A stretch of 64,000 nucleotides of DNA from Ariolimax columbianus (lineage: Eukaryota; Mollusca; Gastropoda; Stylommatophora; Arionidae): positions 23,764,752 to 23,828,751 of the forward strand of contig JAVGWX010000025.1 of the NCBI GenBank assembly GCA_036924085.1, read 5' to 3'. Below are positions 10,101 through 22,573 of this stretch, in pieces; position 1 is the stretch's first letter; the number at the start of each line of letters is the position of its first letter. Position numbers and translations under genes: made by a program. The notes beneath the pieces are model-generated. The model was not told where the DNA came from. It searched no databases and saw only the letters and a program-made list of their open reading frames with translations.

Positions 10101-11202
10101 ATTGCTTTAGTTTGGTTAAGATTGGTTTAGCTTGGTTAAAATTGCTTTAGTTTGGTTAAGATTGGATTAGCTTGGTTAAAATTGCTTTAGTTTGGTTAAG
10201 ATTGGTTTACTTTCGTTAAGATTGCTTTAGTTTGGTTAAGATTGGATTAGTTTGGTTAAGATTAGTTTAGTTTAGTTAAGATTGATTAAGCTTTTTTAAT
10301 ATTGGTCTAGTTTGGTCAAGATTGGTTTAAGTTTGTTAAGATTGGTTTAGTTTGGTTAAGATTGGTTTAGTTTGGTTAAGATTAGTTTAGTTTAGTTAAG
10401 ATTGATTTTGCTTTTTTAACATTGGTCTAGTTTGGTTAAGATTTGTTTAAGTTTGTTAAGATTGTTTTAGTTTGGTTAAGATTAGTTTAGTTTGGTTAAG
10501 ATTGTTTTAGTTTGGTTAAGATTAGTTTGGTTTAGTTAAGTTTGATTAAGCTTTTTTAACATTGGTCTAGTTTGGTCAAGATTGGTTTAAGTTTGTTAAG
10601 ATTGGTTTAGTTTGGTTAAGATTGGTTTAGTTTGGTAAAGATTAGTTTAGTTAAGATTGATTTAGCTTTTTTAATATTGGTCTAGTTTGGTTAAGATTGC
10701 TTTAGTTATCTTAAGATTGGTTTAGTTTGGTTTAGATTGGTTTAGTTTGGTTAAGATTACTTCAGTTTGGTTAAGATTGGTTTAGTTTGGTTAAAATCTG
10801 TTTAGTTTGGTTAAGATTGGTTTAGTTTGGTTAAGATTGGTTTAGTTTGGTTAAAATTGGTTTAGTCTGGTTAAGATTAGTTTAGTTTGGTTGAGATTGG
10901 TTTGGTTGGGTTAAGATTGGTTTACTTTGGTTAAGATTGGTTTAGTTTGGTTAAAATCTGTTTAGTTTGGTTAAGATTGGTTGAGTTTGGTTAAGATTGG
11001 TTCAGTTTGGTTAAGATTGGTTTAGTTTCGATAAGATTGGTTAAGTTTTGTTAAGATTCGTTTAGTTTATTTAAGATAGGTTTAGTTTGGTTACGATTGC
11101 TTTAGTTTGGTTAAGATTGGTTTAGCTTGGTTAAAATTGCTTTAGTTTGGTTAAGATTGGTTTAGTTTCGTTAAGATTGCTTTAGTTTGGTTAAGATTGG
11201 AT
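7191..11202 (+). repeat. Array sector without a clear large duplication
   Basis: Ordinary 20-bp units with mixed variants. Short shared runs recur (for example the unit with TTTGATTATACATTTTTTAG at about 8531 and 9671, and the GGTTCGGCTTGG unit at about 7246 and 7666), but I could not define a long block with a constant offset. It looks like an older, shuffled part of the array. Confidence 0.7.
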
Positions 11203-12840
11203 TAGTTTTGTTAAGATTAGTTTAGTTTAGTTAAGATTGATTAAGCTTTTTTAATATTGGTCTAGTTTGGTCAAGATTGGTTTAAGTTTGTTAAGATTGG
11301 TTTAGTTTGGTTAAGATTGGTTTAGTTTGTTTAAGATTAGTTTAGTTTAGTTAAGATTGATTTAGCTTTTTTAATATTGGTCTAGTTTGGTTAAGATTGC
11401 TTTAGTTTGGTTAAGATTGGTTTAGTTTGGTTAGTATTGGTTTAGTTTGGTTAAGATTGCTTCAGTTTGGTTAAGATTGGTTCAGTTTTGTTGAGATTGG
11501 TTTGTTTTGGTTAAGATTGGTTTAGTTTAGTTAGTATTGGTGTAATTTGGTTATACATTTTTTAGCTTGTTTAAGATTGGTTTAATTTGGTTAAGATTGG
11601 TTTAGTTTGGTTAAGATTAGTTTAGTTTGGTTAAGATTGGTTCGGCTTGGTTAAGATTGGTTTAATTTTGTTAAGATTAGTTTAGTTTAGTTAAGATTGA
11701 ATTAGCTTTTTTAATATTGGTGTAGTTTTGTCAAGATTGGTTTAAATTTGTTAAGATTGGTTTATTTTGGTTTAGATTGGTTTAGTTTGGTTAAGATTAG
11801 TTTAGTTTAGTTAAGATTGATTTACCTTTTTTAACATTGGTCTAGTTTGGTTAAGATTTGTTTAAGTTTGTTAAGATTGATTTAGTTTGGTTAAGATTAG
11901 TTTAGTTTGGTTAAGATTGTTTTAGTTTGGTTAAGATTAGTTTGGTTTAGTTAAGATTGATTAAGCTTTTTTAACATTGGTCTAGTTTGGTCAAGATTGG
12001 TTTAAGTTTGTTAAGATTGGTTTAGTTTGGTTAAGATTGGTTTAGTTTGGTAAAGGTTAGTTAAGTTTAGTTAAGATAGATTTAGCTTTTTTAATATTGG
12101 TCTAGTTTGGTTAAGATTGCTTTAGTTTGCTTAAGATTGGTTTAGTTTGGTTTAGATTGGTTTAGTTTGGTTAAGATTGCTTTAGTTTGTTAAGATTACT
12201 TCAGTTTGGTTAAGATTGGTTTAGTTTGGTTAAGATTAGTTTGGTTTAGTTAAGATTGATTAAGCTTTTTTAACATTGGTCTAGTTTGGTCAAGATTGGT
12301 TTAAGTTTGTTAAGATTGGTTTAGTTTGGTTAAGATTGGTTTAGTTTGGTAAAGGTTAGTTAAGTTTAGTTAAGATAGATTTAGCTTTTTTAATATTGGT
12401 CTAGTTTGGTTAAGATTGCTTTAGTTTGCTTAAGATTGGTTTAGTTTGGTTTAGATTGGTTTAGTTTGATTAAGATTGCTTTAGTTTGTTAAGATTACTT
12501 CAGTTTGGTTAAGATTGGTTTAGTTTGGTTAAGATTGGTTTAGTTTGGTTAAGATTGCTTCAGTTTGGTTAAGATTGGTTTAGTTTTGTTTAGATTAGTT
12601 TAGTTTGGTTAAGATTAGTTTAGTTTGGTTAAAATTGGTTTAGTTTCGTTAAGATAAGTTTAGTTTTGTTGAGATTGGTTTGTTTTGGTTAAGATTGGTT
12701 TAGTTTAGTTAATATTGGTGTAGTTTGATTATACATTTTTTAGCTTGTTTAAGATCGGTTTAATTTGGTTAAGATTGGTTTAGTTTGGTTAAGATTAGTT
12801 TAATTTGGTTAACATTGGTTCGGCTTGGTTGAGATTGGTT
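11203..12840 (+). repeat. 1,638-bp tandem duplication, copy 1
   Basis: Variant units recur at an exact offset of 1,638 bp in the next copy: TTTAGTTTGTTTAAG at 11321 and 12959, and TTTAGTTTGTTAAGATTAC at 12181 and 13819. The two copies appear nearly identical; one difference seen is TTTGATTAAG at about 12474 against TTTGGTTAAG in copy 2. Confidence 0.87.
11940..12538 (+). repeat. Inner 299-bp tandem duplication, first pair
   Basis: TTTGGTTTAGTTAAGATTG followed by ATTAAGCTTTTTTAACATTGG occurs at 11941 and again at 12240 (offset 299, 1 bp short of 15 units). The match continues to the TTAAGATTACTTCAG unit near 12190 and 12489. Both halves are carried within copy 1 of the 1,638-bp duplication. 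Confidence 0.82.
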
Positions 12841-14518
12841 TAGTTTTGTTAAGATTAGTTTAGTTTAGTTAAGATTGATTAAGCTTTTTTAATATTGGTC
12901 TAGTTTGGTCAAGATTGGTTTAAGTTTGTTAAGATTGGTTTAGTTTGGTTAAGATTGGTTTAGTTTGTTTAAGATTAGTTTAGTTTAGTTAAGATTGATT
13001 TAGCTTTTTTAATATTGGTCTAGTTTGGTTAAGATTGCTTTAGTTTGGTTAAGATTGGTTTAGTTTGGTTAGTATTGGTTTAGTTTGGTTAAGATTGCTT
13101 CAGTTTGGTTAAGATTGGTTCAGTTTTGTTGAGATTGGTTTGTTTTGGTTAAGATTGGTTTAGTTTAGTTAGTATTGGTGTAATTTGGTTATACATTTTT
13201 TAGCTTGTTTAAGATTGGTTTAATTTGGTTAAGATTGGTTTAGTTTGGTTAAGATTAGTTTAGTTTGGTTAAGATTGGTTCGGCTTGGTTAAGATTGGTT
13301 TAATTTTGTTAAGATTAGTTTAGTTTAGTTAAGATTGAATTAGCTTTTTTAATATTGGTGTAGTTTTGTCAAGATTGGTTTAAATTTGTTAAGATTGGTT
13401 TATTTTGGTTTAGATTGGTTTAGTTTGGTTAAGATTAGTTTAGTTTAGTTAAGATTGATTTACCTTTTTTAACATTGGTCTAGTTTGGTTAAGATTTGTT
13501 TAAGTTTGTTAAGATTGATTTAGTTTGGTTAAGATTAGTTTAGTTTGGTTAAGATTGTTTTAGTTTGGTTAAGATTAGTTTGGTTTAGTTAAGATTGATT
13601 AAGCTTTTTTAACATTGGTCTAGTTTGGTCAAGATTGGTTTAAGTTTGTTAAGATTGGTTTAGTTTGGTTAAGATTGGTTTAGTTTGGTAAAGGTTAGTT
13701 AAGTTTAGTTAAGATAGATTTAGCTTTTTTAATATTGGTCTAGTTTGGTTAAGATTGCTTTAGTTTGCTTAAGATTGGTTTAGTTTGGTTTAGATTGGTT
13801 TAGTTTGGTTAAGATTGCTTTAGTTTGTTAAGATTACTTCAGTTTGGTTAAGATTGGTTTAGTTTGGTTAAGATTAGTTTGGTTTAGTTAAGATTGATTA
13901 AGCTTTTTTAACATTGGTCTAGTTTGGTCAAGATTGGTTTAAGTTTGTTAAGATTGGTTTAGTTTGGTTAAGATTGGTTTAGTTTGGTAAAGGTTAGTTA
14001 AGTTTAGTTAAGATAGATTTAGCTTTTTTAATATTGGTCTAGTTTGGTTAAGATTGCTTTAGTTTGCTTAAGATTGGTTTAGTTTGGTTTAGATTGGTTT
14101 AGTTTGGTTAAGATTGCTTTAGTTTGTTAAGATTACTTCAGTTTGGTTAAGATTGGTTTAGTTTGGTTAAGATTGGTTTAGTTTGGTTAAGATTGCTTCA
14201 GTTTGGTTAAGATTGGTTTAGTTTTGTTTAGATTAGTTTAGTTTGGTTAAGATTAGTTTAGTTTGGTTAAAATTGGTTTAGTTTCGTTAAGATAAGTTTA
14301 GTTTTGTTGAGATTGGTTTGTTTTGGTTAAGATTGGTTTAGTTTAGTTAATATTGGTGTAGTTTGATTATACATTTTTTAGCTTGTTTAAGATCGGTTTA
14401 ATTTGGTTAAGATTGGTTTAGTTTGGTTAAGATTAGTTTAATTTGGTTAACATTGGTTCGGCTTGGTTGAGATTGGTTTAGTTTTGTTAAGATTAGTTTA
14501 GTTTAGTTAAGATTGAAT
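12841..14518 (+). repeat. 1,638-bp tandem duplication, copy 2
   Basis: Follows copy 1 directly. The match holds to about 14518, after which GAATTAGCTTTTTAAATATT replaces the GATTAAGCTTTTTTAATATT seen at the matching place. The period is 2 bp short of 82 units, so the exchange was in register with the 20-bp repeat. Confidence 0.85.
13578..14176 (+). repeat. Inner 299-bp tandem duplication, second pair
   Basis: The same two-copy block as at 11940-12538, shifted by 1,638 bp. Its presence in both large copies shows that the 299-bp duplication happened before the 1,638-bp one. Confidence 0.78.
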
Positions 14519-17429
14519 TAGCTTTTTAAATATTGGTTTAGTTTGGTTAAGATTGGTTCAGTTTGGTTAAGATTGGTTTAGTTTAGATAAGATTGGTTTA
14601 GTTTTGTTAAGATTCGTTTAGTTTATTTAAGAATGGTTTAGTTTGGTTACGTATCTTTAGTTTGGTTAATATTGGTTTAGCTTGGTTAAAAATGCTTTAG
14701 TTTGGTTAAGATTGGTTTACGTTCGTTAAGATTGCTTTAGTTTGGTTAAGATTGGATTAGTTTGGTCAAGATTAGTTTAGTTTAGTTAAGATTGATTAAG
14801 CTTTTTTAATATTGGTCTAGTTTGGTCAAGATTGGTTTAAGTTTGTTAAGATTGGTTTAGTTTGGTTAAGATTGGTTTAGTTTGGTTAAGATTAGTTTAG
14901 TTTAGTTAAGATTGATTTAGCTTTTTTAACATTGGTCTAGTTTGGTTAAGATTTGTTTATGTTTGTTAAGATTGGTTTAGTTTGGTTAAGATTAGTTTAT
15001 TTTGGTTAAGATTGTTTTAGTTTGGTTAAGATGAGTTTGGTTTAGTTAAGATTGATTAAGCTTTTTTAACATTGGTCTAGTTTGGTCAAGATTGGTTTAA
15101 GTTTGTTAAGATTGGTTTAGTTTGGTTAAGATTGGTTTAGTTTGGTAAAGATTAGTTTAGTTTAGTTAAGATTGATTTAGCTTTTTTAATATTGGTCTAG
15201 TTTGGTTAAGATTGCTTTAGTTTGCTTAAGATTGGTTTAGTTTGGTTTAGATTGGTTTAGTTTGCTTAAGATTGGTTTAGTTTGGTTTAGATTTGTTTAG
15301 TTTGGTTAAGATTGCTTTAGTTAGGTTAAGATAACTTCAGTTTGGTTAAGATTGGTTTAGTTTGGTTAAGATTGGTTTAGTTTGGTTAAGATTGCTTCAG
15401 TTTGGTTAAGATTGGTTTAGTTTTGTTTAGATTAGTTTAGTTTGGTTAAGATTGGTTTAGTTTGGTTAAGATTGGTTTAGTTTGGTTAAAATTGGTTTAG
15501 TTTGGTTAAGATTAGTTTATTTTGTTGAGATTAGTTTAGTTTAGTTAAGATTGAATTAGCTTTTTAAATATTGGTGTAGTTTTGTCAAGATTTGTTTAAA
15601 TTTGTTAAGATTGGTTTAGTTTGGTTTAGATTGGTTTAGTTTAGTTAAGATTTGTTTAATTTGGTTAAAATTGGTTTAGTTTTGTAAAAACTGATTTGGT
15701 TGGGTTAAGATTGGTTTACTTTTGTTAAGTTTGGTTTAGTTTGGTTAAAATCTGTTTAGTTTGGTTAAGATTTTTTTAGTTTGGTTAAGTTTGGTTCAGT
15801 TTGGTTAAGATTGGTTTAGTTTCGATAAGATTGGTTAAGTTTTGTTAAGATTCGTTTATTTTATTTAAGATAGGTTTAGTTTGGTTACGATTGCTTTAGT
15901 TTGGTTAAGATTGGTTAAAATTGCTTTAGTTTGGTTAAGATTGGTTTAGTTTCGTTAAGATTGCTTTAGTTTGGTTAAGATTGGATTAGTTTTGTTAAGA
16001 TTAGTTTAGTTTAGTTAAGATTGATTAAGCTTTTTTAATATTGGTCTAGTTTGGTCAAGATTGGTTTAATTTTGTTAAGATTGGTTTAGTTTGGTTAAGA
16101 TTGGATTAGTTTTGTTAAGATTAGTTTAGTTTAGTTAAGATTGATTAAGCTTTTTTAATATTGGTCTAGTTTGGTCAAGATTGGTTTAAGTTTGTTAAGA
16201 TTGGTTTAGTTTGGTTAAGATTGGTTTAGTTTGGTTAGGATTGGTTTAGTTTGGTTAAGATTGCTTTAGTTTGGTTAAGATAGGTTTAGTTTGGTTAATA
16301 TTGCTTCAGTTTGGTTAAGATTGGTTTAGTTTGGTTAAGATTGGTTTAGTTTGGTTAAGATTGCTTCAGTTTGGTTAAGATTGGTTTAGTTTTGTTTAGA
16401 TTAGTTTTGTTTGGTTAAGATTGGTTTAGTTTGGTTAAAATTGGTTTAGTTTGGTTAAGATTGCTTCAGTTTGGTTAAGATTGGTTTAGTTTTGTTCAGA
16501 ATGGTTTGTTTTGGTTAAGATTGGTTTAGTTTAGTTAATATTGGTGTAGTGTGGTTATACATTTTTTAGCTTGTTTAAGATCGGTCTAATTTGGTTAAGA
16601 TTGGTTTAGTTTGGTTAAGATTAGTTTAGTTTAGTTAAGATTGGTTCGGCTTGGTTAAGATTGGTTTAGTTTTGTTAAGATTAGTTTAGTTTAGTTAAAA
16701 TTGAATTAGCTTTTTTAATATTGGTATAGTTTTGTCAAGATTAGTTTAAATTTGTTAAGATTGATTTAGTTTGGTTTAGATTGGTTTAGTTTAGTTAAGA
16801 CTTGTTTAGTTTGGTTAAAATTGGATTAGTTTTGTAAAAATTTGTTTGGTTGGGTTAAGATTCGTTTGCTTTGGTTAAGATTGGTTTAGTTTGGTTAAAA
16901 TCTGTTTAGTTTGGTTAAGTATGGTTTAGTTTAGTTAAGATTGGTTCAAGTTGGTTAAGATTGGTTTAGTTTCGATAAGATTGTTTTAGTTTTTTTAAGA
17001 TTCGTTTAGTTTATTTAAGAATGGTTTAGTTTGGTTACGATTTCTTTAGTTTGGTTAAGATTGGTTTAGCTTGGTTAAAATTGCTTTAGTTTGGTTAAGA
17101 TTGGTTTAATTTCGTTTAGATCGCTTTAGTTTGGTTAAGATTGGATTAGTTTAGTTAAGATTGGTTTATTTGGTTAAGATTGCTTTAGTTTGCTTAAGAT
17201 TTGTTTAGTTTGGTTAAGTTTGGGTTGGCTTGGTTAAGATTGGTTTAGTTTGGTTAAGATTGGTTTAGTTTAGTTAAGATTAGTTTAGTTTAGTTAAGAT
17301 TGAATTAGCTTTTTTAATATTGGTGTAGTTTTGTCAAGATTGGTTTAAATTTGTTAAGATTGGTTTAGTTTGGTTTAGATTGGTTTAGTTTGGTTAAGAT
17401 TAGTTTAGTTTGGTGAAGATTGGATAAGT
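14519..17429 (+). repeat. Array sector with short local duplications
   Basis: Ordinary 20-bp units. A 120-bp direct duplication is visible: the run TTGGATTAGTTTTGTTAAG to about ATTGGTCTAGTTTGG starts at 15981 and again at 16101. No long block with constant offset was found. Confidence 0.7.
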
Positions 17430-20400
17430 TTGGTTAAGATTGGTTTAGTTTGGTTAAGATTGGATTAGTTTGGTTGAGAATGCTTTAGTTTTGTTAAAAT
17501 TAGTTTAGTTTGGTTAAGATTGCTTCAGTTTGGTTAAGATTGGTTTAGGTTTGTTGAGATTGGTTTGTTTTGGTTAAGATTGGTTTAGTTTAGTTAATAT
17601 TGGTGTAGTTTGGTTATACATTTTTTAGCTTGTTTAAGATCGGTTTAATTTGGTTAAGATTGGTTTAGTTTAGTTAAGATTAGTTTAGTTTGGTTAAGAT
17701 TGGTTCGGCTTGGTTAAGATTGGTTTAGTTTAGTTAAGATTAGTTTAGTTTAGTTAAGATTGAATAAGATTTTTTAATATTGGTGTAGTTTTATCAAGAT
17801 TGGTTTAAATTTGTTACGATTGGTTTAGTTTGGTTTAGATTGGTTTAGTTTAGTTAAGATTGATTTAGCTTTTTTAATATTGGTCTAGTTTGGTTAAGAT
17901 TGCTTTAGTTTGGTTAAGATTGGTTTAGTTTGGTTAAGATTGGTTTAGTTTGGTTAAGATTGGTTTAGTTTGGTTAAGATTGGTTCAGTTTGGTTAAGAT
18001 TGGTTTAGTTTCGATAAGATTGGTTTAGTTTTGTTAAGATTCATTTAGTTTATTTAAGAATGGTTTAGTTTGGTTACGATTTCTTTAGTTTGGTTAAGAT
18101 TGGTTTAGCTTGGTTAAAATAGCTTTAGTTTGGTTAATATTGGTTTAATTTCGTTAAGATTGCTTTAGTTTGGTTAAGATTGGATTAGTTTGGTTAAGAT
18201 TTGTTTAGTTTAGTTAAGATTGATTAAGCTTTTTTAATATTTGTCTAGTTTGGTCGAGATTGATTTTTTTTAGTTAAGATTTGTTTAGTTTGGTTAATAT
18301 TCTTTTAGTTTGATTAAGATTGGTTTAGTTTGGTTAAGATTAGTTTGGCTTGGTTAAGATTGATTTAGTTTGGTTAAGATTGGTTTAGTTTGTTTGAAAA
18401 TGATTTAGTTTGGTTAAGATTGCTTTAGTTTGGTTAAGATATGTTTATTTGGTTAAGATTGCTTTAGTTTGCTTAAGATTTGTTTAGTTTGGTTTAGATT
18501 ATTTTAATTTGGTTAAGATTGGTTTAGTTTGGTTACGATTGGTTTAGCTTGGTTAATATTGGTGTAGTTTGGTTATAATTTTTTTAGCTTGTTTAAGATC
18601 GGTTTAATTTGGTTAAGATTGTATTTTTTTGTTAAGATTGGTTTAGTTTGGTTAAGATTAGTTTAGTTTGGTTAAGATTGGTTCAGCTTGGTTAAGATTG
18701 GTTTAGTTTTGTTAAGATTAGTTTATTTAGTTAAGATTGAATTAGCTTTTTTAATATTGGTGTAGTTTTGTCAAGATTGGTTTAAATTTGTTAAGATTGG
18801 TTTAGTTTGGTTTAGATTGGTTTAGTTTAGTTAAGATTTGTTTAGTTTGGTTAAAATTGGTTTAGTTTTGTAAAAATTGGTTTTGTTGGGTTAAGATTGG
18901 TTTACTTTGGTTAAGATTGGTTTAGTTTAGTTAAAATCTGTTTAGTTTGGTTAAGATTGGTTTAGTTTGGTTAAGATTGGTTCAGTTTGGTTAAGATTGG
19001 TTTAGTTTCGATAAGATTGGTTTAGCTTGGTTAAAATTGCTTTAGTTTGGTTAAGATTGGATTAGTTTGGTTAAGATTAGTTTAGTTTAGTTAAGATTGA
19101 TTAAGATTTGTTAATATTGGTCTTGTTTGGTCAAGATTGGTTAAAGTTTGTTAAGATTGGTTTAGTTTGGTTAAGATTGGTTTATTTTGGTTAAGATAAG
19201 TTTAGTTTAGTTAAGATTGATTAAACTTTTTGAATATTGGTCTAGTTTGGTTAAGATTTGTTTAAGTTTGTTAAGATTGGTTTAGTTTGGTTAAGATTGG
19301 TTAAGTTTGGTTAAGATTGTTTTAGTTTGGTTAAGATTAGTTTATTTAGTTAAGATTGATTTAGCTTTTTAATATTGGTCTAGTTTGGTCAAGATTGGTT
19401 TAGTTTAGTTAAGATTTGTTTAGTTTGGTCAAGATTGGTTTAGTTTGTTTAAGATTGGTTTAGTTTGGTTAAGATTGGTTTGGCTTGGTTAAGATTGATT
19501 TAGTTTAGTTAAGATTGATTTAGATATTTTAATATTGGTCTAGTTTGGTTAAGATTGCTTTAGTTTGGTTAAGATTGGTTTATTTCTGTTAAGATTGCTT
19601 TAGTTTGGTTTAGATTGGTTTAGTTCGGTTAAGATTGCTTTAGTTTGGTTAAGATTGGTTTAGCTTCGTTAAGATTGGTTTAGTTTGGTTAAGATTGGTT
19701 TAGTTTGGTTAAGATTAGTTTAGTTTAGTTAAGATTGATTTAGCTTTTTTAATATTTGTCTAGTTTGGTTAAGATTGCTTTAGTTTGGTTAAGATTGGTT
19801 TAGTTTGGTTAAGATTGGTTTAGTTTGGTTAAGATTGCTATAGTTTGGTTTAGATTGGTTTAGTTCGGTTAAGATTGGTTTAGTTTAGTTAAGATTAGTT
19901 TAGTTTGGTTAAGATTGAATTAGCTTTTTTAATATTGGTGTAGTTTTGTGAAGATTGGTTAAAATTTGTTAAGATTTTTAGTTTGGTTTAGATTGGTTTA
20001 GTTTAGTTAAGTTTTGTTTAGTTTGGTTAAAATTGGTTTAGTTTTGTAAAAATTGGTTTAGTTTGGTTAAGATTGGTTTGGCTTGGTTAAGATTGATTTA
20101 GTTTGGTTAAGATTGGTTTAGTTTGGTTGAAATTAATTTAGTTTGGTTAAGATTGCTTTAGTTTGGTTAAGATTGGTTTATTTGGTTAAGATTGCTTTAG
20201 TTTGCTTAAAATTTGTTTAGTTTAGTTTAGATTGTTTTAATTTGGTTAAAATTAGTTTAGTTTGGTTAATATTGGTTTAGCTTGGTTAAGATTGGTTTAG
20301 TTTGGTTAAGTTGTGTTAAGCTTGGTTTAGTTTAGTTAAGATTGGTTTACTTTGGTTAAGATTGGTTTAATTTGGTTAAGATTAAATTAGTTTGGTTGAG

Positions 20401-22573
20401 ATTGTTTTTTTTTCGGTTAAGATTGGTTTAGCTTGATTAATATTGGTGTAGTTTAGTTTTAATTTTTTTAGCTTGTTTAAGATCGGTTTAATTTGGTTAA
20501 GATTGGTTTAGTTTCTTAAAGATTGGTTTAGTTTGGTTAATATTGATTTCGTTTGCTTAAGATTGCTTTAGTTTTGTTAAGATTGGTTTATTTGGTTAAA
20601 ATTGCTTTAGTTTGCTTAAGATTTTTTTAGTTTGGTTAAGATTGTTTTAGTTTGGTTAAGATTGGTTAAGTTTGGTTAAGATTAAATTAGTTTGGTTGAG
20701 ATTGGTTTTTTTCGGTTAAGATTGGTTTAGCTTGATTAATATTGGTGTAGTTTAGTTTTAATTTTTTTTAGCTTGTTTAAGATCGGTTTAATTTGGTTAA
20801 GATTGGTTTAGTTTCTTAAAGATTGGTTTAGTTTGGTTAATATTGATTTTGTTTGCTTAAGATTAGTTTAGTTTGTTAAGATTGGTTTACTTTGGTTAAG
20901 ATTGGTTTAGTTTGGTTAAGATTGATTTAGTTTGGTTAATATTGGTTATGTTTTCTTAAGATTGGTTTAGTTTGGTTAAGATTGATTTAGTTTGGTTAAG
21001 ATTGGGTCAGCTTGGTTAAGATTGTTTTAGTTTGGTTAAGACTGGTTTAGTTTGGTTAAGATTGCTTTAGTTTGGTTAAGATTGGCTTAGTTTGGTTAAG
21101 ATTAGTTTAGTTTAGTTAAGATTGATTTAGCTTTTTTAATATTGGTCTAGTTTGGTCAAGATTGGTTTAGTTTAGTTAAGATTAGTTTGGCTTGGTTAGA
21201 ATTGTTTTATTTTTGTTAAGATTGATTTAGTTTCGTTAAGATTGATTTATTTTGGTTAAGATTGCTTTAGTTTGGTTAAGATTGGTTCATTTGGTTAAGA
21301 TTGCTTTAGTTTGCTTAAGATTTGTTTAGTTTGGTTAAGTTTGGGTTGGCTTGGTTAAGATTGGTTTAGTTTGGTTAAGATTAGTTTAGTTTGGTTAAGA
21401 GTGGTTTGGTTTGGTTAAGATTTGTTTAGTTTGAATTACGATTGGTTTAGTACGTAAAGATTGGTTTAGTTTGGTTAAGATTGCTTTATTTTTGTTAAGA
21501 TTGGTTTAGTTTGGTTAAGATTGGTTTAGTTTGGTTAAGATTGCTTTAGTTTGGTTAAGATTGGTTTAGTTTGGTTAAGATTGCTCTAGTTTTGTTAAGA
21601 TTGGTTTAGCTTGGTTAAGATTGATTTAGTTTGGTTAAGATTTGTTTAGTTTCTTAAAGATGTGTTTACTTTGGTTAAAATTTTTTTAGTTTGGTTACGA
21701 TTGCTTTAGTTTGGTTAATATTGGTTTAGCTTGGTTAAGATTGGTTTAGTTTGGTTAAGATTGGTTTAGATTGGTTTAGTTTGGTTAAGATTGGTTTAGT
21801 TTGGTTAAGATTAGTTTAGTTTAGTTAAGATGAATTTAGCTTTTTTAATATTGGTCTAGTTCTGTTAAGATTTGTTTAAGTTTGTTAAGATTGGTTTAGT
21901 TTCGATAAGATTGGTTTAGTTTGGTTAAGATTGCTTTAGTTTGGTTAAGATTGGTTTAGTTTGGTTAAGATTGCTTCAGTTTTGTTAAGATTGGTTTAGT
22001 TTCGTTAAGATTGGTCTAGTTTGGTTAAGATTGGTTTAGCTTGGTTAAGATTGGTTTAGTTTGGTTAAGATTAGTTTAGTTTTGTTAAGATTGGTTTACT
22101 TTAGTTAAAATTGGTTTAGTTTGTTTTCGATTGCTTTAGTTTGGTTAAGATTGGTTTAGCTTGGTTAAGATTGGTTTAGTTTGGTTAAGATTGATTTAGT
22201 TTGGTTAAGATTGGGTCAGCATGGTTAAGATTGTTTTAGTTTGGTTAAGACTGGTTTAGTTTGGTTAAGATTGCTTTAGTTTGGTTAAGATTGGCTTAGT
22301 TTGGTTAAGATAATTTAGTTTAGTTAAGATTGATTTAGCTTTTTTAATATTGGTCTAGTTTGGTCAAGATTGGTTTAGTTTAGTTAAGATTGGTTTGGCT
22401 TGGTTAGAATCATTTTATTTTGGTTAAGATTGATTTAGTTTCGTTAAGATTGATTCATTTGGTTAAGATTGCTTTAGTTTGCTTAAGATTTGTTTAGTTT
22501 GGTTAAGTTTGGGTTGGCTTGGTTGGGATTGGTTTAGTTTGGTTAAGATTGATTTAGTTATGTTAAGAGTGGT
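17430..22573 (+). repeat. 5,144-bp tandem duplication, copy 1
   Basis: Landmarks recur at exactly +5,144: 17461 and 22605 (TGGATTAGTTTGGTTGAGAA), 18557 and 23701 (TATTGGTGTAGTTTGG), 20401 and 25545 (ATT, G and a long T run before CGG), 22521 and 27665 (GGTTGGGATT). Few differences were seen between copies: TTTAGTTAAAATCTG near 18927 against TTTGGTTAAAATCTG, GATAAG at about 19195 against GATTAG, and GTTTGCTTAAG near 18467 against GTTGTCTTAAG. The period is 4 bp more than 257 units. Confidence 0.92.
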
